A stretch of 64,000 nt of DNA from Kutzneria buriramensis (GTDB lineage: Bacteria; Actinomycetota; Actinomycetes; Mycobacteriales; Pseudonocardiaceae). Each line of letters starts with the position of its first letter. The first letter of the stretch is position 1. The notes under the pieces are model-generated. The model worked only from the letters and a program-made list of their open reading frames with translations, had not been told where the DNA came from and searched no databases. Shown one piece after another: positions 17,323-25,591 of the stretch. Both the position numbers and the translations under genes were made by a program. The stretch is taken from the NCBI RefSeq assembly GCF_003387475.1, contig NZ_QUNO01000003.1, positions 372,001-436,000 of the forward strand, written 5' to 3'.

Positions 17323-17347
17323 ACGCCCCCGGGTCACCGAGGGGCGT
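17323..17347 (-). promoter_or_regulatory. Leader hairpin upstream of the PheS-like gene
   Basis: Perfect 7-bp stem ACGCCCC / GGGGCGT with an 11-base loop, 73-97 bases upstream of the PheS-like start. It could be an attenuator or the end of an upstream transcript; no T-box motif was seen. Confidence 0.4.
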
Positions 17348-17406
17348 CGAAATCGCTTGTAGCCGCTCACACCCTCATAGTGCGGAGGTGGTCAACCGGT
17401 TTCGGT

Positions 17407-17533
17407 GCGAGGTCGCGCCGGTGCTTCGCACGGTTGCTGGATTTCGAGCGCCGCCACCCGACGCACCGACCACCGAGCCGATGCGGCGCTCGAAATCCAG
17501 CAAGGGCGAGGCACCGGATCAGAGCGACCTCGC
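17407..17533. repeat. 127-base imperfect hairpin in intergenic DNA
   Basis: Three nested stems share one axis. The outer is GCGAGGTCGC (17407-17416) with GCGACCTCGC (17524-17533). The middle is CCGGTGC (17418-17424) with GCACCGG (17511-17517). The inner is a perfect 21-bp stem (17434-17454 with 17483-17503) closing a 28-base loop. It fills most of the 323-bp gap between the PheS-like gene and the rhodanese stop, and could end the rhodanese transcript. It is far longer than an ordinary terminator and may be a mobile palindromic element. Confidence 0.7.
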
Positions 17534-17573
17534 CCCGCGCGGAACGCGCGGCAAAGGCACGGCAAAGGCACTA

Positions 17574-18389
17574 TCAACCAGTTTCCACGGGGCGCTCCGG
17601 GTCCGTGCACCAGTGCGACCAGGAGCCTGCGTACAGCGGCGCCTGACCGAGACCCGCCACCTCCAGCGCCAGCACCACCGACGACGCCGTCACGCCCGAC
17701 CCGCAGTACGCGCCGACCTTGCCGGCCTCCACGCCCAGGTCGGCGAACCGCTTCGCCAGCTCCTCCGGCGTGCGCCAGCGGCCGTCCGGTCCGATGTGAT
17801 CCGTGAACGGGGCGTTGACCGCGCCCGGGATGTGCCCGGCCCGCGGATCGACCGGCTCCACGTCGCCGCGGTACCGCTCCGGCGCGCGGGCGTCCAGCAG
17901 CACGCCGGCGCGGGCCAACTCCGCCGCCTCGTCGGCGTCCAGCACGGACATGTGCCCCGGCACGACCTCGATGTCGCCCGGCTCCGGCGTCGGGACCTCG
18001 GTGCTGACCGGCCGGCCCTCCGCCGTCCACGCCGCGTAGCCGCCGTCGAGCACCGCCACCTGATCGTGGCCGACCCAGCGCAGCAGCCACCACGCCCGGG
18101 CCGCGACCGAGCCGTCGCCGGCGTCGTACACCACGACCGGGTGATTTCGCCGCACGCCGGCGGCCCGCAGCGCCGCCCGCAGGCTCTCCGGCGTCGGCAG
18201 CGGGTGCCGGCCGCCGGCGCCCGGCTCGGCCGCCAGGTCGCGGTCCAGGTCCACGAACACGGCGCCGGGCAGGTGCCCGGCCCGGTAGTCCTCGACGCCG
18301 GGCGGCCCGACCAGCCGCCAGCGCACGTCCAGCAGCACGGGCGTCTCGGCGAGGCCGGCCAGCTCGGTGGGGGTGATCAAGGCGCGCAC
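17574..18389 (-). CDS. Thiosulfate/3-mercaptopyruvate sulfurtransferase (tandem rhodanese)
   Basis: A 271-residue protein made of two rhodanese domains. The first, inactive domain contains [13 protein letters not shown] and VVVYDAGDG, with Asp-Ala-Gly in place of the active loop. The second carries the catalytic loop CGSGVTAS, whose cysteine accepts the sulfane sulfur. The end [16 protein letters not shown] is typical of CysA-type sulfurtransferases. It transfers sulfur from thiosulfate or mercaptopyruvate to cyanide or thiol acceptors. The GTG at 18389 is chosen because AGGA lies seven bases upstream and conservation begins there. It is transcribed away from ideR and ends at the long hairpin. 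Confidence 0.88.
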   Translation of the reverse strand: MRALITPTELAGLAETPVLLDVRWRLVGPPGVEDYRAGHLPGAVFVDLDRDLAAEPGAGGRHPLPTPESLRAALRAAGVRRNHPVVVYDAGDGSVAARAWWLLRWVGHDQVAVLDGGYAAWTAEGRPVSTEVPTPEPGDIEVVPGHMSVLDADEAAELARAGVLLDARAPERYRGDVEPVDPRAGHIPGAVNAPFTDHIGPDGRWRTPEELAKRFADLGVEAGKVGAYCGSGVTASSVVLALEVAGLGQAPLYAGSWSHWCTDPERPVETG

Positions 18390-18713
18390 CCCGCCATCCT
18401 GCCCGGTCGCGGTGCGCCACGGCCAGGTCACGCGCCGGATACGCCACCGATGTTGTCAGTGCTACCTACTAACATTGGTTACAAACGTGCGGGAACGGCT
18501 GTGGCGCACTCGCGACCCCGGACGACGGGGGCGCGCCCACGCCCGACAAGCGGACAGGAGGCGGCAGATGACCAGGCCCGACCGCCGCCCCACCGCGCGA
18601 CCCGAGCACACCCGATGCAGCCACCGACAGTCCCGGCCGTGCCCGCGGCCAGTTACCATCGGATCGGCTCCTGCCCGGCCTGCAGGCCGCAGCCTCCGCC
18701 GATTGGAGTCTTG
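18390..18713. other. Divergent intergenic region (rhodanese / ideR)
   Basis: These 324 bp separate the divergent rhodanese and ideR genes. It is GC-rich apart from the stretch around 18468-18490 (CTACTAACATTGGTTACAAA), the most promoter-like sequence here. I found no iron box and no convincing small gene. Confidence 0.5.
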
Positions 18714-19412
18714 GTGAACGACCTCATCGACACCACCGAGATGTACCTGCGCACCATCTACGAACTCGAGGAAGAGGGCGTGGTCCCGCTGCGGGCCCGC
18801 ATCGCCGAGCGGCTCGCGCAGAGCGGCCCCACCGTGAGCCAGACCGTGGCCCGCATGGAGCGCGACGGCCTGCTCGTCGTCGCCGGCGACCGCCACCTCG
18901 AGCTCACCGACGCCGGCCGCGAGCTGGCCATCGCCGTGATGCGCAAGCACCGGCTGGCCGAGCGCCTGCTGGTGGACGTGATCGGCCTGGAGTGGGAACA
19001 GGTGCACGCCGAGGCGTGCCGCTGGGAGCACGTGATGAGCGAGGCCGTCGAACGCAAGCTGGTGGCGCTGCTCGGCCACCCCACGACCTCCCCCTACGGC
19101 AACCCCATCCCGGGGCTGGACAAGCTGGGCGAGGGCGGCAAGCCCGCGCCGTCACCCGAGCCCGGACTGGTCCGGGTGGACGAGGTGGCCCGGCGCGGCG
19201 GCGGCTCGGTCGAGGTCCGCCGCATCGCCGAGCACGTGCAGATCGACGAGGAGCTGATGGCGGAGTTGAAGACGGTCGGCCTGATCCCGGGCAACACCGT
19301 GCAGGTGCAGGGCGGCCCCGCCGCCGCCGCGGTCATCGAGGTGCACGGCCTCGGCGCCGTGGCCAAGATCGACGCCGCCGTCGCCCACGCCGTCCTGGTC
19401 ACCGCGCGGTGA
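18714..19412 (+). CDS. ideR: Iron-dependent repressor IdeR/DtxR
   Basis: A 232-residue DtxR-family metalloregulator almost colinear with mycobacterial IdeR. The helix-turn-helix contains [20 protein letters not shown], the dimer and metal region contains [20 protein letters not shown] and [14 protein letters not shown] (with the conserved Cys, Glu and His ligands), and the C-terminal SH3-like domain follows a proline-rich linker. With Fe(II) bound it represses iron uptake genes and controls iron storage. The GTG at 18714 matches the N-terminus of IdeR ([20 protein letters not shown]). It overlaps galK by four bases (GTGA). Co-location of dtxR and galE is known in corynebacteria, so this is an old linkage with galK added. 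Confidence 0.95.
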   Translation: MNDLIDTTEMYLRTIYELEEEGVVPLRARIAERLAQSGPTVSQTVARMERDGLLVVAGDRHLELTDAGRELAIAVMRKHRLAERLLVDVIGLEWEQVHAEACRWEHVMSEAVERKLVALLGHPTTSPYGNPIPGLDKLGEGGKPAPSPEPGLVRVDEVARRGGGSVEVRRIAEHVQIDEELMAELKTVGLIPGNTVQVQGGPAAAAVIEVHGLGAVAKIDAAVAHAVLVTAR

Positions 19413-20581
19413 CGCCGGTCGAAAAAGCTGAGAAGGCGTTCACCGAGCTGCACGGCCAGGCCCCCAAGGCGATCTGGTCGGCGCCCGGCCGGGTCAACCT
19501 GATCGGCGAGCACACCGACTACAACAACGGCTTCGTCGCGCCCTTCGCGCTGCCGCACCGGGCCGCGGTCGCCGCGTCCCCGCGCACCGACGGCGTGCTG
19601 ACGGTGTCCACCCTCGGCGACGACGGCCAGCTCCAGACCGCCGACCCGGTGGTCATCGCCGAGCTGACACCCGGCCGGATCAGCGGCTGGGCCGCCTACC
19701 CCGCCGGCGTCGCCTGGGCGCTGCAGGAGCACGGCGTCGAGCTGTCCGGCGCGGACCTGGTCGTCTCCGGCAACGTGCCGACCGGCGCCGGCCTGTCCTC
19801 GTCGCACGCGCTGGAGTGCGCCACCGCGCTGGCGCTGCTGGGCCTGGCCGGCCGCGAGGTCGACCAGCCCGGGTCGCCGACCCGGCCGGAGATCGCCCGG
19901 CTGGTCCAGCGCACCGAGAACGAGTTCGTCGGCGCCATGACCGGTCTGCTGGACCAGACCGCGTCGCTGTGCTGCGTCGCCGGCCACGTGCTGTTCCTGG
20001 ACGTGCGCTCCGGCGAGTCCGAGCAGGTGCCGTTCAACGCCGATGCCGCCGGCCTGGAGGTCCTGGTCATCGACACCCGGGCCAAGCACTCGCTGGTCGA
20101 GTCCGGCTACGGCGACCGCCGCCGCGGCTGCGAGCGGGCCGCCGAGCTGCTCGGCCTGGAGTCCCTGCGGGACGTCGAGGACCTGGACGGCTCGCTGGCC
20201 CGGCTGCCCGAGGAGCTGCGGCCGCTGGTGCGGCACGTCGTCACCGAGAACGCCCGGGTGCTGTCCGTGGTGGCCAAGCTCAAGGCCGGTCGGCTGGACG
20301 AGATCGGCCCCGAACTGACCGCCTCGCACGTCAGCCTGCGCGACGACTACCAGGTGTCGTGCCTGGAGCTCGACGTCGCCGTGGACGCCGCGCTCGCCGC
20401 CGGCGCACTGGGCGCCCGGATGATCGGCGGCGGCTTCGGCGGCTCGGCGATCGCCCTGGTCCGCGCCGGCGACCGCGCCGCCGTCGAGCAGGCGGCGCTG
20501 GACGCCTACGCCGCGCGGTCGCTGACCCCGCCCCGGCTGTTCGTCGGCGTGCCGTCGCCGGGCGCCGGCCGGGACGAGTAG
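19409..20581 (+). CDS. galK: Galactokinase
   Basis: A 390-residue GHMP kinase that phosphorylates galactose at C1 in the Leloir pathway. The galactokinase signature [16 protein letters not shown] is near residue 27, the ATP loop [15 protein letters not shown] near residue 124, and the third motif [13 protein letters not shown] near the end. The GTG start overlaps the ideR stop (GTGA), so translation is probably coupled to that of the iron repressor. galE follows after 47 bp. No galT is in the window, so conversion of galactose-1-phosphate must rely on a gene elsewhere. Confidence 0.95.
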   Translation: MTPVEKAEKAFTELHGQAPKAIWSAPGRVNLIGEHTDYNNGFVAPFALPHRAAVAASPRTDGVLTVSTLGDDGQLQTADPVVIAELTPGRISGWAAYPAGVAWALQEHGVELSGADLVVSGNVPTGAGLSSSHALECATALALLGLAGREVDQPGSPTRPEIARLVQRTENEFVGAMTGLLDQTASLCCVAGHVLFLDVRSGESEQVPFNADAAGLEVLVIDTRAKHSLVESGYGDRRRGCERAAELLGLESLRDVEDLDGSLARLPEELRPLVRHVVTENARVLSVVAKLKAGRLDEIGPELTASHVSLRDDYQVSCLELDVAVDAALAAGALGARMIGGGFGGSAIALVRAGDRAAVEQAALDAYAARSLTPPRLFVGVPSPGAGRDE

Positions 20582-20628
20582 ATCCCCAACCCGTAGTAGT
20601 ACAACCACACATCGAGAGGCTGAGACGC

Positions 20629-21591
20629 GTGAAGCTGGTCGTCACCGGCGGAGCTGGCTATGTCGGAAGTGTGAGCGCCGCGCGGCTGGTGGAGGCCGGC
20701 CACGAGGTGGTCGTGGTGGACGACCTGTCCACCGGGCACGCCGACGCCGTCCCGGAGGGAGTGCGCTTCGTCGAGGGCGACATCGCCGAGGTGGCCGGGC
20801 CGCTGCTGGCCGAGGGCTTCGACGGCGTGCTGCACTGCGCGGCCAAGTCGCTGGTCGGCGAATCCATGCAGGACCCCGCCAAGTACTGGCAGGGCAACGT
20901 GGTCACCTCGCTGCGGCTGCTGGAGGCCATGCGGGACAACGGCACCCAGCGGTTGGTGTTCTCCTCCACCGCCGCCACCTACGGCGAGCCCGAGCAGGTG
21001 CCGATCGTCGAGACCGCGCCGACCCGGCCCACCAACACCTACGGCGCCAGCAAGCTCGCCATCGACTACGCCATCACGTCGTTCGCCACCGCGCACGGTC
21101 TGGCCGGCGTGAGCCTGCGCTACTTCAACGTGGCCGGGGCGTACGGGAAGTTCGGCGAGCGGCACACCGTCGAGACGCACCTGATCCCGATCGTGCTCCA
21201 GGTCGCCCTGGGCCAGCGCGAGAAGGTGCAGATGTTCGGCGACGACTGGCCGACCGAGGACGGCACCTGCGTCCGCGACTACATCCACGTGCTGGACCTG
21301 GCCGAGGCGCACCTGCTTGCCATGGAGAACGCCAAGCCCGGCCGGCACGCCATCTACAACCTGGGCAGTGGCTTCGGCTTCTCCGTCAAGCAGGTCATCG
21401 ACACCTGCCGGCAGGTCACCGGGCACGAGATCCCGGCCGAGGTCGCGCCGCGGCGCGCCGGCGACCCGGCCGTGCTGGTCGCGTCCAGCGAGCGGGCCCG
21501 GCAGGAGCTGGGCTGGCAGCCCAAGCGCGAGGACCTGACGTCGATCGTCGGCGACGCGTGGGCGTTCGCCACCGCGGGCCGGGGGGACTGA
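20629..21591 (+). CDS. galE: UDP-glucose 4-epimerase
   Basis: A 320-residue extended short-chain dehydrogenase. The NAD motif is GGAGYVGS at the N-terminus, the catalytic serine lies in [10 protein letters not shown], and the YGASK pair supplies tyrosine and lysine. [18 protein letters not shown] and [15 protein letters not shown] are standard GalE segments. It interconverts UDP-glucose and UDP-galactose for galactose use and for cell-wall sugars. The GTG at 20629 has GAGAGG a few bases upstream. It is third in the ideR-galK-galE order, and the S9 peptidase starts 3 bp after its stop, so the operon continues. Confidence 0.95.
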   Translation: MKLVVTGGAGYVGSVSAARLVEAGHEVVVVDDLSTGHADAVPEGVRFVEGDIAEVAGPLLAEGFDGVLHCAAKSLVGESMQDPAKYWQGNVVTSLRLLEAMRDNGTQRLVFSSTAATYGEPEQVPIVETAPTRPTNTYGASKLAIDYAITSFATAHGLAGVSLRYFNVAGAYGKFGERHTVETHLIPIVLQVALGQREKVQMFGDDWPTEDGTCVRDYIHVLDLAEAHLLAMENAKPGRHAIYNLGSGFGFSVKQVIDTCRQVTGHEIPAEVAPRRAGDPAVLVASSERARQELGWQPKREDLTSIVGDAWAFATAGRGD

Positions 21592-21594
21592 ACC

Positions 21595-23616
21595 ATGACC
21601 GACTTCACCGACCTGGACGCGGTGGCCAAGCTGCCGCGGATCGGCTCGCTCGCGCTGTCCCCGGACGGCACGCGCCTGGTCGCCACCGTCTCCGAGCTCG
21701 CGCCCGACGGCAAGAGCTGGCAGTCCGCGCTGTGGGAGATCGACCCCGCCGGCTCGCGGGCCGCGCGGCGGCTCACCCGGGCCGCCAAGGGCGAGTCCGC
21801 GCCCGTGTTCACGCCCGACGGCTCCGTGCTGTTCGTGACCACGCGGGCCAACGCCGAGTCCAAGCCCGGCGACGACAAGGAGACCGCCGCGCTGTGGCTG
21901 CTGCCGCCCAGCGGCGAGGCGCGGCAGGTCTACGCCCCGCCCGGTGGCGTCGCCGGCGTGTCCGTCGCCCGCGACGCCGGCACCCTCGTCGTCACCACCA
22001 GTGCCCTGTACGGCGCGGCCGTCGGCGACGAGGACAAGGAGCGCCGCAAGGCCCGTGAGGACGCCGGCGTGACCGCGATCCTGCACGAGGCCTACCCCGT
22101 CCGGTACTGGGACCACGACCTGGGGCCCGACCGGCCCCGGCTGGTGTCCGCGCCAGCGGTGACCGGCGAGCAGCGGGTCACCGACGTCGTCGAGCTCACC
22201 CGCGACCTGCCGTACCCGGTCGGCGGCGCCGCCGTCAGCCCCGACGGCCAGTGGGTCGTCTACGGCGCCGACGTGGAGCTCGCCCCGTCGTACGGGGAAC
22301 GCGAGACCCTGCGCGTCGTGCGCACCGACGGCACCGGCGACCGCGAGCTGGCCGCCGACCGCACCCTCGACGCCGGCCACAGCTACTCGCACGCCGTGTT
22401 CCTGCCCGACTCCTCCGGCGTCGTGGCCGTTCGCGGCACCGAGTCCACCGAGCAGGACTGCCCGCACGTCGAGCTCGTGCTGATCTCCCTCGCCGACGGC
22501 GCCGTGCGGGAGATCCTGCCCGGCTTCCCCGACTGGCCCGAGGAGTTCGTCGTCGCGCCCGACGGCTCCGCCGTCTACTTCCTCTCCAACCGCTCCGGCC
22601 GACGCCCCGTGTGGCGGCTCGACCTGGCGTCGGGCGAGGTCACCCGGCTCACCGGCGAGGGGCACTACAGCGACCTGTCCGTCGCCGCCGACGGCTCCGC
22701 GCTGTACGCCCTTCGGGATTCCATCGCCCACCCGCCGCAGCCCGTCCGGCTCGACCCCGTTGCCGCCGAGCAGGACCCCGTCGCCCTGCCCGCCCCCGGC
22801 GTCATCGAGTCGCTGCCCGGCACCCTCGCCGAGGTTTCCACCACCGTCGCCGACGGCCGCACCGTCCGCGCCTGGCTCGCCCTGCCCGCCGGCGCTTCCG
22901 CCGACTCCCCCGCGCCGCTGCTGCTGTGGGTCCACGGCGGTCCCATGATGAGCTGGAACGGCTGGTCCTGGCGGTGGAACCCGTGGGTCATGGTCGCCCG
23001 CGGCTACGCCGTCCTGCTCCCCGACCCGGCGCTGTCCACCGGCTACGGCCGGGACATGATCCAGGTCGGCTGGGGCTCGTGGGGCAATGCGCCGTACACC
23101 GACCTCATGGCCATCACCGACGTCACCGTCGAACGCCCCGACATCGACGAGGGCCGCACCGCCGCCATGGGTGGTTCCTTCGGCGGCTACATGGCCAACT
23201 GGATCGCCACCCAGACCGAGCGGTTCGACGCCATCGTCACCCACGCTTCGCTGTGGAACCTGGATGCCTTCACCGGCACCACCGACGCGTCGTACTACTG
23301 GATGCGGGAGATGACCGACCCGCTCAAGTCCACCCAGCGCATCCTCGACAACTCACCCCACCTGCGCGTCGCCGACATCCGGACGCCCATGCTCGTCATC
23401 CACGGCGACAAGGACTACCGCGTCCCCATCGGCGAGGGCATCCGCCTGTACTTCGACTTGGTCCGCCACGGCGTGCCCGCGAAGTTCCTGTACTACCCCA
23501 CCGAGAACCACTGGATCCTCACCCCCGGCAATTCCAAGGTCTGGTACGAGACCGTCCTCGCCTTCCTCGCCGAACACGTCCTCGGCGAGAAGTGGGAGCG
23601 CCCCGCGATGATCTGA
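21595..23616 (+). CDS. S9 family prolyl-oligopeptidase-type serine peptidase
   Basis: A 673-residue cytoplasmic peptidase (no signal peptide). The N-terminal two thirds form a beta-propeller, with repeated S/T-P-D-G turns such as ALSPDGTRLVA and VFTPDGSVLFV. The C-terminal alpha/beta-hydrolase domain (from about residue 420) carries the nucleophile in GGSFGGYM, the acid in HGDKDYRVP and the base in ENHWI. The group is usually annotated as acylaminoacyl-peptidase or dipeptidyl-peptidase-like, acting on short peptides. It begins 3 bp after galE, so it is translated from the same message although no metabolic link is obvious. A strong terminator follows. Confidence 0.93.
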   Translation: MTDFTDLDAVAKLPRIGSLALSPDGTRLVATVSELAPDGKSWQSALWEIDPAGSRAARRLTRAAKGESAPVFTPDGSVLFVTTRANAESKPGDDKETAALWLLPPSGEARQVYAPPGGVAGVSVARDAGTLVVTTSALYGAAVGDEDKERRKAREDAGVTAILHEAYPVRYWDHDLGPDRPRLVSAPAVTGEQRVTDVVELTRDLPYPVGGAAVSPDGQWVVYGADVELAPSYGERETLRVVRTDGTGDRELAADRTLDAGHSYSHAVFLPDSSGVVAVRGTESTEQDCPHVELVLISLADGAVREILPGFPDWPEEFVVAPDGSAVYFLSNRSGRRPVWRLDLASGEVTRLTGEGHYSDLSVAADGSALYALRDSIAHPPQPVRLDPVAAEQDPVALPAPGVIESLPGTLAEVSTTVADGRTVRAWLALPAGASADSPAPLLLWVHGGPMMSWNGWSWRWNPWVMVARGYAVLLPDPALSTGYGRDMIQVGWGSWGNAPYTDLMAITDVTVERPDIDEGRTAAMGGSFGGYMANWIATQTERFDAIVTHASLWNLDAFTGTTDASYYWMREMTDPLKSTQRILDNSPHLRVADIRTPMLVIHGDKDYRVPIGEGIRLYFDLVRHGVPAKFLYYPTENHWILTPGNSKVWYETVLAFLAEHVLGEKWERPAMI

Positions 23617-23628
23617 GCCCAGCTCACC

Positions 23629-23664
23629 GATGGGGCCGCCGGCATGTTCGCCAGCGGCCCCATC
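23629..23664 (+). terminator. Terminator after the S9 peptidase
   Basis: Perfect 11-bp stem GATGGGGCCGC / GCGGCCCCATC with a 14-base loop, 13 bp after the stop codon and followed by GCTTTC. Confidence 0.8.
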
Positions 23665-23720
23665 GCTTTCCAGGCTCCCGCATGCCGGTCTCCCCGCCAC
23701 ACCCGCACTGGCCTCCGGGC

Positions 23721-24077
23721 CCAATGCCTTCCCGACGGTGCGCCCCACACACCTTCCGACCCAACGCCTTCCCGACGGTGCGCCCCACACACCTTCCGAC
23801 CCAACGCCTTCCCGACGGGCGTGTCCGGTCACCCTCCAGCCGTCACTCCTTGCGCATTTCGGCACCCCAGACACCCTCGGCCCAACGCCTGGCCGCCTGC
23901 GCATCCCACACAGCATCCGGCCCAACGCCTCTCACCGGTGCGGCCCACACCTCGCGGCGCAACGCCTTCCGCCAGTGCGCCTCACGAATCTTCGGGCCTA
24001 ATGCCTTCCGACCAGTGCGCCCCGCGCACGTTCCGGCACAACGCCTTCCCGCCGGCGTGCCTGGTCACCTTCCGGCC
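23721..24077. repeat. Degenerate 40-bp tandem repeat array downstream of padR
   Basis: Units beginning CCAACGCCTT (or close variants) start at 23721, 23761, 23801, 23882, 23922, 23959, 23998 and 24038, mostly 37-40 bp apart. The first two units differ by one base. The 81-bp step after 23801 holds a near copy of the padR 3' end: read leftward, 23869-23843 encodes WGAEMRKE-stop, against WGAEMREE-stop in padR. It lies between convergent genes. Open frames cross it, but I see no gene. Confidence 0.85.
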
Positions 24078-24078
24078 C

Positions 24079-24651
24079 TCACTCCTCGCGCATCTCCGCA
24101 CCCCACCGGGCCCGAATCAGGTCGGCGCTGCGCCGGCACCAGTCCAGGTTCTCCTCCTCGAACCGCTTGCCGCGCAGGCACGTCAGGTAGGGGCCGATGC
24201 GCTCGGCGGTCGCCAGGAACGTCTCCTCGTCGAGGTCGCCGCGCAGGTTTCGCAGCGTTTCGTCGAACAACTCGGCCTTGGCCGCGGCCTGCACCGCCCG
24301 CTCCTCGATCCGCGCCACCACGGCCCGGGCCCTGGACGGATCCACCGCGTGCACCTTGACCAACAGGTCGTCCCGGATGACCGCCGGCTTGGCGTCCGCC
24401 GCCGCGAACCGGTCGAGCTCCGCCACCCCGTCCTCGGTGACGGTGTACACACGCTTGTTGGGCCGGTTCACCTGGATCACCAGCCGACCGTCGACCAACC
24501 CGGCCTGCTCCAGCTTGGTCAGCTCGGTGTACAGCTGCTGCGGCGACGCGAACCAGAAGTTGGACACCCCGGTGTCGAACACCTTGGCCAGCTGATAGCC
24601 GCTCAGCTCACCACCGAGCAGCACCGCCAGCACCGCGTGCCGCAACGCCAT
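24079..24651 (-). CDS. PadR family transcriptional regulator
   Basis: A 190-residue regulator. The PadR winged helix covers residues 1-90: ALRHAVLAVLLGGELSGYQL, then the recognition and wing segments QQLYTELTKLEQAGLV and RPNKRVYTVTEDGVAELDRF. A C-terminal helical dimerisation domain follows (VARIEERAVQAAAKAELF), so it is a subfamily 1 member. The ATG at 24651 has GGGAGG upstream. The gene is bracketed by tandem repeats: a 40-bp array containing a copy of its own 3' end downstream, and 19-bp and 7-bp arrays upstream. The probable target is the palindrome at 25047-25064 and the genes that follow, but that is inference from position. Confidence 0.9.
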   Translation of the reverse strand: MALRHAVLAVLLGGELSGYQLAKVFDTGVSNFWFASPQQLYTELTKLEQAGLVDGRLVIQVNRPNKRVYTVTEDGVAELDRFAAADAKPAVIRDDLLVKVHAVDPSRARAVVARIEERAVQAAAKAELFDETLRNLRGDLDEETFLATAERIGPYLTCLRGKRFEEENLDWCRRSADLIRARWGAEMREE

Positions 24652-24691
24652 CCGCCGCCTCCCAACCCTCGACCCAACCGCACTCACCGCC

Positions 24692-24843
24692 CAGTTCGCT
24701 GGCGACCGCCTAGCCGGCCGACAACCGCCCAGCCCGCCGACAACCGCCCAGCCCGCCGGCGACAGCCCAGCCCACCGGCGGGTGCCTAGCCCGTCGGCGA
24801 CCGTCTAGCCCGCTGACGGGTGCGCAGCCCGCTGGCCGCCGCG
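24692..24843. repeat. Degenerate 19-bp tandem repeat, eight units
   Basis: Eight successive 19-bp units of the type CAGCCCGCCGACAACCGCC start at 24692, 24711, 24730, 24749, 24768, 24787, 24806 and 24825, each differing by a few bases. They begin 40 bp upstream of padR and so occupy its promoter region. Confidence 0.85.
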
Positions 24844-24901
24844 TCGCCACTGGCCACCGGCTCACCTGCGCCCAAACCGCCTCGCCCGCTGGCCGTTCCC
24901 G

Positions 24902-24999
24902 GCCACCGGCCACCAGCCACCAGCCACCAGCCACCAGCCACCAGCCACCAGCCACCAGCCACCAGCCACCAGCCACCAGCCACCAGCCACCAGCCACCA
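24902..24999. repeat. 7-bp microsatellite, GCCACCA x13
   Basis: One GCCACCG unit (24902-24908) is followed by thirteen perfect GCCACCA units (24909-24999). Such an array is likely to change length by slippage. It lies in the gap between padR and the divergent NTF2-fold gene, about 250 bp upstream of padR and 107 bp upstream of the NTF2 gene. It could be coding only in shadow frames, and I call no gene here. Confidence 0.95.
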
Positions 25000-25046
25000 G
25001 CCAAGACATCCTTGACCGCGGCCCCCACCCTAGGCAAGACTGCGAT

Positions 25047-25064
25047 TAGTCAATTTTATGACTA
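25047..25064. promoter_or_regulatory. AT-rich palindromic operator
   Basis: TAGTCA and TGACTA flank a six-base AT centre, 42 bp upstream of the NTF2-fold gene. It is the only AT-rich segment in the region. PadR-like proteins bind short palindromes of this kind, so the neighbouring PadR is a candidate. Confidence 0.5.
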
Positions 25065-25105
25065 GCCAGTTTTTTGGCCAGGCAAGGTCGCCATGGAGGC
25101 CCACC

Positions 25106-25591
25106 GTGTCCACCACCTCAGAAGCGGTCGAGACGCACGACGACAGCCCGGCGGCACGGACCGTCGCCCGCTTGCACGACGCCGTCCTACAGCGGGACCA
25201 CGCGGCGATCGTCGGCCTGTTCCGCGACGACATCGTGTTCCACAGCCCGGTGAAGTTCCGCCCGTTCGAGGGCATCGCGACGGTAGGCGCGCTGTTCGCG
25301 GTGCTGCTGCGCACGTTCGAGGACTTCAGCTACGTCGGCAACCTGTCCGGCGACGTCGAGGGCGACGCCGGCTCGCGCGTGCTGGTGTTCCGCGCCCGGG
25401 TCGGCGACAAGCAGATCCACGGCATCGACATGCTCCAGTTCGACGACGAGGGCCGCATCGCCACCTTCACGGTCATGGTGCGACCGCAGTCCGCGGCGGC
25501 CGCGCTCAGCGAGGCCGTGTTCGCGGGCCTGGTCGCCGACGGCGTCGTGCCGGCTCCGGGCGCCGACGCCCCGGCGGGAGGTCAGCGATGA
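25106..25591 (+). CDS. SnoaL/NTF2-like protein
   Basis: A 161-residue NTF2-fold protein. The N-terminal helix ARTVARLHDAVLQRDHAAIV leads into the strand pair LFRDDIVFHSPVKFRPFEG; later strands include VLVFRARVGDKQIHGIDMLQ and IATFTVMVRP. The fold binds small molecules in a pocket; a reaction cannot be given. The GTG at 25106 is used because GGAGG lies six bases upstream; an ATG at 25058 lies inside the palindrome and has no site. It overlaps the F420-type oxidoreductase gene by ATGA, so the two are coupled and probably act together. Confidence 0.83.
   Translation: MSTTSEAVETHDDSPAARTVARLHDAVLQRDHAAIVGLFRDDIVFHSPVKFRPFEGIATVGALFAVLLRTFEDFSYVGNLSGDVEGDAGSRVLVFRARVGDKQIHGIDMLQFDDEGRIATFTVMVRPQSAAAALSEAVFAGLVADGVVPAPGADAPAGGQR

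Noticed and set aside
20506-23244. 912-codon minus-strand frame
   Set aside because: It runs antisense to galE and the S9 peptidase and consists of Gly/Val/Asp/His-rich shadow sequence with no domain.
23721-24077. CRISPR-like array or repeat protein gene
   Set aside because: The 40-bp units have no unique spacers, and frames through them lack ribosome sites and contain a copied padR tail.
24902-24999. CRISPR array from the 7-bp repeats
   Set aside because: Units are contiguous, 7 bp long and without spacers; this is a microsatellite.
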